From contig PITI01000289.1 in assembly GCA_004325065.1 (NCBI GenBank), forward strand, positions 1 to 15,300: a stretch of DNA of 15,300 nucleotides, given 5' to 3'. The notes under the pieces were generated by a model. That model ran no database searches. It had not been told where the DNA came from and worked only from the letters and a program-made list of their open reading frames with translations. The position numbers and the translations under genes were made by a program. Positions 8,525 through 15,300 of the stretch are shown here, piece by piece; within the stretch, counting starts at the first letter, position 1; each line of letters opens with the position of its first letter. The stretch is from Hamiltosporidium magnivora (lineage: Eukaryota; Microsporidia; Dubosqiidae).

Positions 8525-9304
8525 ATGAGTCTTTCTGATATGGAAGATAGTTTGAATTACATAAAAGATAAATACAATAAAAATAGCATTAAATCGCTCG
8601 GTGAAAAAATATTTTTAAAAACCAAATTTGAAAATGATGTAAAATGTAAAATATGCTATTTATATCGAAATCCTATAGATTCTACATGTGATCTTATATC
8701 ACCATGTGGATGTAAAGGATCTATAAAATATGTTCATAAAACATGTTTAAAATTGTGGCGATTCAAAGGAAAAAATCTTCGCGAAATAAAAAAATGTGAG
8801 CAGTGTTTTTGTGAATATAAAATTGATGATGATTTAATACCGCATCAATATTTGATTCGATTGACATCTATATTTGCAATGACTGTTATATATTTTTTAT
8901 CGAATTTCATAATTAATTTATTTATAGAGGCTATAACATATGAATATGAATCTAAATATTTCAGTAATTTGGAACAAGAAATGATTTATTGCATTTTTAA
9001 ACAAAAACTACAAAAAATACCTAACTTTTTTCAAAATTTTCAATCTTCAGGGGATAAAGAATTTTTAAAAATAGGATATTTAGCTTCAACTGTGATTGCA
9101 ATTATCTTCTACCAAATCGTTTTTAGGTTTAAATTTTTCCCCGTTTTTAATTATATTTTTGCAATTTGGAGAATTTTTCATTTCGATTTCACAATCGATT
9201 ACTTTATTTTATATATCATGAGTTTTTATTACACCAAAATGATGTACAATGATATATATGAGCAAACAGATTATATATTTGTGTTTTTATTAAATTATAG
9301 ATAG
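8525..9304 (+). CDS. RING-CH (RINGv/MARCH-type) membrane protein, probable E3 ubiquitin ligase
   Basis: This is a 259-residue protein. Residues 41-94 form a complete C4HC3 RING-CH domain: C41-x2-C44, C61-x-C63 (in SPCGCKGSI), H71-x2-C74 (in VHKTCLKLW) and C91-x2-C94. The His in place of a Cys, the P-C-x-C-x-G-S motif and the Trp after the sixth ligand are typical of MARCH and Doa10/Ssm4-type ligases, which bind E2 enzymes at the ER or endomembranes. Likely membrane spans follow at about 112-134, 183-201 and 206-236, giving a domain order of cytosolic RING-CH then membrane. It is far shorter than yeast Doa10 and nearer to MARCH proteins in size. The first ATG is used; M6 is an alternative. The gene converges on the J-like gene 72 bp away. 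ER-associated degradation is inferred from the family, not shown. Confidence 0.9.
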   Translation: MSLSDMEDSLNYIKDKYNKNSIKSLGEKIFLKTKFENDVKCKICYLYRNPIDSTCDLISPCGCKGSIKYVHKTCLKLWRFKGKNLREIKKCEQCFCEYKIDDDLIPHQYLIRLTSIFAMTVIYFLSNFIINLFIEAITYEYESKYFSNLEQEMIYCIFKQKLQKIPNFFQNFQSSGDKEFLKIGYLASTVIAIIFYQIVFRFKFFPVFNYIFAIWRIFHFDFTIDYFILYIMSFYYTKMMYNDIYEQTDYIFVFLLNYR

Positions 9305-9313
9305 AGTAAAGGA

Positions 9314-9319
9314 AATAAA
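9314..9319 (+). terminator. Possible polyadenylation signal of the RING-CH gene
   Basis: AATAAA begins 10 bases after the stop codon. The spacing suits very short 3' ends, but the motif is frequent by chance in this DNA. The convergent J-like gene has AATAAA overlapping its own stop codon on the minus strand, so the two transcripts may end within the 72-bp gap. Confidence 0.35.
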
Positions 9320-9376
9320 TATTTTTAAAATGGCGAATTGAAGTTTTTTTGCAAATTTTTTTTTAAAGAATATTTT

Positions 9377-9922
9377 TTATTTTTTAAGAAAGTTTCTGAT
9401 TTTATTATAAGATTTCAATAAATATAGATCTGCAAAATCTGGTTTATTCGAAATTCTCTCTATTCTTTTTTCCTTCTTTGTTAATTTTCTGTTACTTTTC
9501 ATGTTTTTTCTCAGAATCAGAATAATAAAATCTGAAACTATTAAAAATATAATTCCCATCAAAATGCCAGAGATCATAGTAAATCTTTTCGATTCCTTGA
9601 TTGGTTTACTAAATATAGCATTATTGAGAATTCCATCATAAAAAATTCTTTTGGTTTTCAAAATGTTGAATCCTTCTGTTAAAATATGATCGGCTTCAAA
9701 TTTAGACATTTTCAAATTCGGAAATGGGTTTTCATTCCTCATCATTTTCGCGTATCTTTTTCTTATTGAACGAAAAGATGCGTTTTCAGAAACACCAAAC
9801 ATTTCATAAAAAGTTTTGAAATCTGTTTTGTTCTGTAATCTTTCTATACTTTTTAAAACAAATCCATGATCATCCTCCAAACAGTAAATTGTAGAAGATA
9901 TAAAATAGAGAAAATGTAACAT
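9377..9922 (-). CDS. ER-type J-like membrane protein with degenerate HPD motif
   Basis: From the ATG at 9922 this gives 181 residues. The frame stays open upstream to an ATG at 10003 (208 residues); residue numbers here use that longer form. The 9922 start is preferred because MLHFLYFISSTIYC (28-41) then forms a good signal peptide, and a CCC motif, reported just before microsporidian start codons, lies about 10 bases upstream. A J-type domain spans about 63-124: F-Y-E-M-F-G-V, the helix-II segment RKRYAKMM, and a closing KRIFYDG. At the HPD position it has N92-P93-F94, so it should not stimulate Hsp70 in the usual way and is J-like. One membrane span (144-164) is followed by a basic tail rich in Lys/Arg (165-208). 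The layout of signal peptide, lumenal J domain and single span resembles type I ER J proteins such as yeast Erj5. A chaperone or scaffold role is inference. Confidence 0.8.
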   Translation of the reverse strand: MLHFLYFISSTIYCLEDDHGFVLKSIERLQNKTDFKTFYEMFGVSENASFRSIRKRYAKMMRNENPFPNLKMSKFEADHILTEGFNILKTKRIFYDGILNNAIFSKPIKESKRFTMISGILMGIIFLIVSDFIILILRKNMKSNRKLTKKEKRIERISNKPDFADLYLLKSYNKIRNFLKK

Positions 9923-10029
9923 AATTTTATGGGTAATAAATTTATTTCGTAAAAAAGATTTAATAATTAAATGCTTAATATATAAAATCCAGGGGTATAT
10001 CATTCATATATTCGAGCAATGAAAATGAC

Positions 10030-10466
10030 TCGAAGATGGCGAAGATTCCCCTCGAAATGTTTAATTGGTTGACGAAATACAAGACACCAACAAGAGTGCT
10101 CCAATTTAGTATATGAATCCTTTGGTTTGGTCTATATATCTTAAACAACCAATAATAGTGTGTAGAAGTAGAACATAAACACTTGAAAAGGTTCTATTGG
10201 TTCAAAAATATATTTAAATTAAATATTATGAAATTATTTGATATATTTTGGTTTTTAGCTTGAATAGCACTAAAAATTTATTTTAAACCATTTTTGAAAT
10301 TTCAATTTTTAAAATATAATTCAAGGTCCTATATTTTTATGAATTTATTTTTAAGCTTTTTTTAAAAATATGTAAGCAATTGAATAATAAAAATGATGCC
10401 TTTTTTACCATTATTCTGTGCGATTTATTTCTATCCTCAATAATAATTGCATAAAACATTTATTGG
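10030..10466 (-). repeat. Repeat family B, copy 2
   Basis: On the minus strand this matches 4886-5310. The upstream block (10381-10465) and the CCAAT-rich block (about 10040-10210) are the best-kept parts. The pairable arms AACCAATA and TATTGGTT recur at 10195-10202 and 10147-10154 (plus coordinates), 56 bases end to end, against 53 in copy 1. This copy ends close to the J-like gene and points the same way, so it covers that gene's upstream region. It could serve as promoter DNA there, or simply have landed there. Confidence 0.7.
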
Positions 10467-10479
10467 TTGAATGGTTTCA

Positions 10480-11825
10480 TGAAATTTTATACCTGATTCA
10501 ATCAAAAGACGTTCAATAAAAATATCTTGGAAGAAATACAATGATGAATTATCTATATAATACGGCATACCACATATAAAATGTTTTTAGAAAAGAAGAC
10601 TCTTTACATGAATGAATACCAACAAAAAACTAGGCAAAGGTGATTAAAATAAATCAAGATCTTGATTGAGCAAAAAAAAAGAATTAATTAAAACTGATAT
10701 AAATTTAAAACTTGATAAAACAGAATTAAAAAATATGATAAGGTAGTATTCTACTACATAATTATGAGCTATTGAATTCCCTTATAAAATATAAAATTAT
10801 ATGTTATTAAACCCCAATGGTGGAAGAAAGTAAAACGAAGAATTGGAATATTATTTTAAATATCTTTCGTTAATCAAAATAACTCTTTGGTTACACGGGA
10901 TAACAAACCCTTTTATTCAACTGATAGAACCTGCCTCTACCAAAGATACCTTTTATCAGGGTGCCTCGAGAGAGGTTAAGACAGATAAATAAAATATATT
11001 TTGAAATTCTATTGCGAAACTGCTCAGGCAAGTAAAAATACTGATATAAAAGACTAAAAAATGTACGAGTAAACAGTTTATGAGAGATTCTAAATGTCTG
11101 GATAATATAGCAAACTCCTATACTAATGATATTGATCTTAAGAAGATAATCTAATAGATTTTTATTTTTTTGTTAAATAAAAATTAAGTTCATTTCCACG
11201 GGCATAACAGCTAGTATTTAAAATTTGATATTAAAGTGGTTTGGCATTGAATAGACAACCAACTATGTAAAATTCAATTTTTAGAAATGTAAATATTTGA
11301 TTCTCGGTCTGATAGATGTCTAAAAGCTTTGTTTCATTGTTTTAATGTTTAAGAAAGTTTTTATTCATAAATTATTGTCGTGTATACAACTTACTATTCA
11401 ATTTATAATTAAATATAGGTTTGGTCATGGTATTTCAAATATAAAAAGAGGCAGAAACATCGGAATTTTCAGCGAAAAAGCTATTTGCACACTTAAAAGT
11501 TTTCTACCATATTGTTATATTCACGAAAAAAGGAACTGCATAGCTAGAGAGAAACACGGATTTATCATGCTTTAGAATAATAAGATAGAACATTTACATT
11601 GCAATATAACTGTAGTATAATATTGTTATAATTTACTTTACGTTTTAATCTTTCTAATTTACCTAATTTTTCATTTTTCTCAATTTATTAAAAAATAATA
11701 GCAAGAAATTTGTTGCGTCTTTTTTCTCGTAACTGACTTTATAAAATTAAAAAGATCACAAATCTGTTTTTTTAGTTCAAAAAGTTGCTCGGCTTATTTA
11801 AAAAAACAGTACGTGTTTTGTATGG
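10480..11825. other. Intergenic stretch with a G+C-richer island
   Basis: No gene is recognised. About 10885-10985 is visibly richer in G+C than its flanks (for example GGTGCCTCGAGAGAGGTTAA near 10960-10979), which in this window is typical of transposon-derived DNA, but no match to family A, B or the SINE-like units was found. A 76-codon open frame at 11345-11575 (Lys/Ile/Cys-containing, no known motif) is not called as a gene, although a transposon relic cannot be ruled out. Confidence 0.45.
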
Positions 11826-12490
11826 ATTAGCGAAATTAACGTTGTTCTAGGTTTATGATAAATAACTGCTCTCTAACACTCCATCGGTATTCCTTACGGT
11901 TCGAATCCCAAATATTTTCATTTTAAAGGTTTATAGAACCCATTTTATGAGCAGAACAGTTTCTTTTTTGCTTTTAATGTCCGTTTCTTATAGATAAATC
12001 GCAAGTCGAAACCAACCTCGGTATCCTCCAATATCAGAAGCCTTCCAACATACTCTACACTTTCTAAGATAACAGACTTCCAGTTAAGATATATCTCAGT
12101 GGCTTAAATCGGGTTTTCATGGCATCAAATTCCATAAAAATGATATAGCTGCTACTTAGTATTCTTGGATTTTAAATATATGTTCTTTGTATCTCCAAGG
12201 CTTAAATATTCTAATTTAAGTGAGCGAGGCTGAGGTTTTCATGCGTTTTTAATGATATTATATACAAGTTTAGTGCTGGTTTCTAATCTATTTAAATAAT
12301 AAACTCATAACTATGGTAATAGAAAAGTTTTAAACAGCTTGTAAACATTCTCTCTCTCGTAAAAATCCCAATCAACAACCGAAAAACCTTTGTGGCTTCA
12401 TTACCATCAATGATCTAAACAATGATTTATACACCAATTTCGCCTGCTCATTTCCAAGCAGATGTTTTTTAATATATGTATTCAACATCT
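11826..12490 (-). repeat. Dispersed repeat family A, copy 3 (uninterrupted, A+T-decayed)
   Basis: On the minus strand it follows copy 2 from its 5' part (AAACAATGATTT near 12418-12429, plus strand) through the mid-block (CTAAGTAGCAGCTAT near 12151-12165) to the 3' block. There it agrees with copy 1 at CCGATGGAGTGTTAG (11875-11889) and ACGTTAAT (near 11838-11845). It lacks the 236-bp insertion found in copy 2, and so gives the empty-site form. Many positions that are G or C in copy 1 are A or T here, for example after the shared CGGACATTAA block. A GGTTCGAATCCC string at 11898-11909 (plus) looks like a tRNA B box, but the other copies do not keep it. Confidence 0.75.
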
Positions 12491-12767
12491 GCCTATTATT
12501 AAATATAATAAATTAAAATAAATAAACCATGATATGATTGAAATTTTGTACATTCCTTAATTGAATTGATTCATCAAATATTGGTTTTTTAATATTTTTT
12601 TGTAAATAAATAGGGTTTAAGTTCATCTGAAATAAATTTTACCAGACAAACAACACACTTCGTATTTGTGTGTGTATTTTAAATTAGTAGCTTTATAAAA
12701 ATGAACACAAAATATAATATCATGCATTTTTTTTATAGTATCAAAAAAATTTCATAAAATCTTCTAA

Positions 12768-12903
12768 TCTTGAATAGAAAAATTTATTCTTTGTTTAAGT
12801 AAACTTTTAATCAGTATTTATTCTTTTAAATATGATCTTGAATTGAAAAATTTACTCTTTGTTGAAGTAGACTGTTAATCAGTATTTATTCTTTTAAATA
12901 TGA
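12768..12903 (+). repeat. 68-bp tandem duplication upstream of the orphan gene
   Basis: Two adjacent 68-bp units, 12768-12835 and 12836-12903, differ at only about five positions. The last 29 bases, TTAATCAGTATTTATTCTTT onward to ATATGA, are identical. The second unit ends one base before the ATG at 12905, so any promoter in the unit would be doubled. No further copy is seen in the window. Confidence 0.9.
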
Positions 12904-12904
12904 T

Positions 12905-13576
12905 ATGATTATTCTATTCATTATAAAAAATAATTCAAATTTATTATCTGATAAAAAAGAAATTATGATTGTTTCTCTGATGCAAAATTTATTTATTTCT
13001 TATTTTAATTTTTTTTTATCCACCCAAATGTTTTTTAAAAAAAAACTTTCTTTAAAAGATAATTTGACTCTTTTTTATTTAAAATGCAAATATCGTATTA
13101 AAGATTTAAAAAAATCTTTGTTTAAAGAACAATTGAACATAAAAAGAAATAAAATAGATTATGTGAGATATTCTGAAAACGAAAATGATGAATCTTATGT
13201 AAATTTGCATATAAAAAAGAAGAAACATTTTTTTGGTTTGAAAAGAATTAGAATGATTATTTTAGAAAACAAAAATAATTTGGAATGGTTTAATTCAGAT
13301 GAAAGTTTCATAAGAAACAGTATGGTTTTTTTTAAGAATGCTAGTGAATATATTGATGATTCTTATTATGAATTTATAGAGATACTAAATAATACAAATC
13401 CTAAATTTGATATCAAATATGTCGATCAAGAATTGATGAACGTAATGTCTGATACAACAAATGATATGGCGATAGCTTATTTGAATATTTTACAAAATAT
13501 GAGTGAAGATAAAGAAGAAAATGATATTTTAGCTTTAAAAATTAGATTAGATGCGTGTATTGAAAGTAATTTATAA
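12905..13576 (+). CDS. Orphan protein of unknown function
   Basis: This is a 223-residue protein without a family that I recognise. Residues 1-8 and 21-44 are hydrophobic; the second segment (MIVSLMQNLFISYFNFFLST) could be a signal sequence or membrane anchor, with a Lys cluster just after it (45-47). Residues 56-83 and 103-117 are basic. From about 128 on, the protein is acidic, with helix-like stretches up to the C terminus. The first ATG (12905) directly follows the tandem repeat and overlaps a tiny upstream frame, ATGATATGA at 12900-12908. The ATG at 12965 (M21) would give a neater N-terminal signal and is a serious alternative. The frame is clearly longer and more varied in residues than chance frames nearby. 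No neighbour suggests a function. Confidence 0.65.
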   Translation: MIILFIIKNNSNLLSDKKEIMIVSLMQNLFISYFNFFLSTQMFFKKKLSLKDNLTLFYLKCKYRIKDLKKSLFKEQLNIKRNKIDYVRYSENENDESYVNLHIKKKKHFFGLKRIRMIILENKNNLEWFNSDESFIRNSMVFFKNASEYIDDSYYEFIEILNNTNPKFDIKYVDQELMNVMSDTTNDMAIAYLNILQNMSEDKEENDILALKIRLDACIESNL

Positions 13577-15300
13577 TTATTGAGCGAAATCAATATTTTA
13601 AATTTATTATTTTTCTTATAATTTCTTTTATAGATTATTACATTTATTTTTGAATGTGGATCGAAATAATTTTTAATTTTTTTATTTTAAATCAAAGAAC
13701 ATATTGTTTCATATAACAATGTATCATCATGCTCCTTTAAATGATTATATTTTCAATTTAGATTTTAATATTTATTTATTTCAAATATTGTTTCTGATCC
13801 AAAACCTGTTTGATTAAAAATTATGAATTACAAGTTAGTAGTTTTTTCAAATAAAATTTTTTTGCAAAAAAATATAAAATGCATTTAAAAGATTCTTTTA
13901 CTGTGTAAATAATATCAAATTCAAAGATTTATGTAGAAATAGTGTATCACAGATAACTGTAGGTTTTCTAATATAATATTTTAACTGAAATGAATTAAAT
14001 AGACTTCTTATCAAAAATAATGTAGATTTTATGGACTAGGAAATGCACAAGAAAAAAATCCCTTTATTTTTTGTGATTCTGTTAGAATAACTTTGAAAAA
14101 ATATTTGTCTTTACATTTTATAGTAAAATATAAATAAACATTTAAATGTAAATATTTTTAAATAAATTATTCGGTATTTTTAGATGCAAATCTAGAAATA
14201 GATTTTTTAAAAAATATAGAATTACAGAGTAAAATATTGTAATTTATGAATTCATTGTTTCTCGAGAATTAAAAAATTCACCGTAAATTGAGTCAAAAGA
14301 ACAAAGTCAATTATAATTACTTTTTATACTCACAGAACGTTTTTGATTTTTGATTTTGATCTGCTCATATACATTTAAAATTTACATGTTCGGAGATACA
14401 ACCTTAGAATTTATCTATAAAATCCGTTTTTCTGTAAAACACATTTCTTATGTTGATTAAGAAATGTTTCTAAGAAGAAATTACATACAATGATTTTTCA
14501 GAATTATGAAATGGATAAACACACAAATAAATCCTTAAAAAACTGCCAGTCATAATTATGGACTTTCAAATCCATAAATCTGTATCAAACAAGCCTCAAT
14601 ACAAACGATCTAATTAAATTCCAAAATCGATATGTTTAGAGTTTTAGCATTCTCAAAGCCATAGACTAGAATATAGACAGAACATATTTCTTTCAATATT
14701 TAATTAAATTAAACTGAAATAAAATTCTTAAAGTTTGTATATTTCTATGATTCTTAGATTTGAAATTTTATTAATTTAAAAATTCAAGGCATTGTGATAT
14801 TACTCAATGAACCTTATTTTATATAATTTTGAAGCACAAAGAAAGCCTTGATTAGTAAGCTGTTATGCTTAATACTTTTCAATTTCTTTAAAAAAACTGT
14901 AATTAAAATTTTGTATCTACAAAAATCATTTGCTGTATTAATTAGATCCTTCTTAAATATGCATATCAATTTCATTATATGAATTCGAATTCAAATAGAG
15001 TATTTATTTAGATATAACATAAAATATAATATATTTAGAAACAGTTAATTTGGTTTTAAGGTTAAAAATTCCGTAAACATTTCTTTCGTATTTGTTTTTA
15101 AATTAAAATAAAAATATTTCATTATCAACGCATTTCACTTATTTTATCTTCATTGTCCAACTCAATATTTATTTTATTCGTTTTTTATTTTAAAGTATCG
15201 GTATAAATAAATTCTTTCTAATTCTAAATATTTGAGGATAATATAGACTCAATTCAATAATAAAAATTAATTACTTTATTTAAAAGTATCACATCTTTTT
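13577..15300. other. A+T-rich intergenic stretch, no gene seen
   Basis: About 1.7 kb with dense stops in all frames. No copy of families A or B, no tRNA-like motif and no G+C-rich island was found. The only clear structure is a perfect short hairpin at 14441-14467, listed separately. A 32-codon frame at 13719-13817 is too short to support as a gene. Confidence 0.6.
14441..14467. other. Perfect 10-bp inverted repeat (hairpin)
   Basis: ACATTTCTTA (14441-14450) and TAAGAAATGT (14458-14467) are exact complements around a 7-base loop, TGTTGAT. It is far from any gene called here. It is A+T-rich and of unknown role. Confidence 0.6.

Noticed and set aside
11345..11575. 76-codon plus-strand open frame
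   Set aside because: It is somewhat varied in residues but matches no family I know and has no supporting context. It was kept out of the gene list for lack of evidence.
11898..11909. tRNA B-box-like string GGTTCGAATCCC in family A copy 3
   Set aside because: The same position in copies 1 and 2 reads differently, there is no A box at the right distance, and no cloverleaf forms.
14981..14992. Palindrome GAATTCGAATTC
   Set aside because: It is a short chance palindrome in A+T-rich DNA, with no flanking structure.

Overview
The window looks like a piece of a very A+T-rich, gene-poor eukaryotic genome. It holds four short, intron-free genes that encode eukaryotic protein types: an Sfp1/JAZF-like C2H2 zinc-finger protein, a RING-CH membrane protein, an ER-type J-like membrane protein, and an orphan. 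All four are rich in Lys, Asn and Ile. Together they cover only about 17% of the window. The best fit is a microsporidian with a large, repeat-laden genome. This is inferred from gene style and compactness, because no rRNA or other phylogenetic marker is present.

Layout. Position 1-366 is the 3' part of a dispersed repeat (family A). Position 367-2104 is intergenic, with a short family-B fragment, a tRNA-like A-box motif and a short frameshifted coding-like stretch. An Sfp1-like gene lies at 2105-2674 (+). Position 2675-4880 has no intact gene but holds two stretches that look like decayed reading frames. A family-B repeat lies at about 4886-5310 (+). A 221-bp SINE-like retroposon with a tRNA-Glu-like head lies at 5895-6115 (-), flanked by a near-perfect target duplication. 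Family A copy 2 spans about 6617-7530 (-) and is split by a 236-bp nested insertion flanked by exact 11-bp duplications. A RING-CH gene (8525-9304, +) and a J-like gene (9377-9922, -) are convergent, 72 bp apart. A second family-B copy (about 10030-10466, -) lies directly upstream of the J-like gene. Family A copy 3 is at about 11826-12490 (-). A 68-bp tandem duplication (12768-12903) abuts the start of the orphan gene (12905-13576, +). The last 1.7 kb is A+T-rich and holds no recognisable gene.

How the genes relate. The RING-CH and J-like proteins both carry membrane segments and are of types usually found at the ER, so an ER quality-control pair is plausible but unproven. The Sfp1-like factor would act in the nucleus, in yeast terms on ribosome-biogenesis genes. 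The most unusual content is non-coding: two diverged interspersed repeat families, and two small retroposon-like insertions that share a body segment. The repeats are locally much richer in G+C than their surroundings and appear to be decaying toward A+T at different rates.
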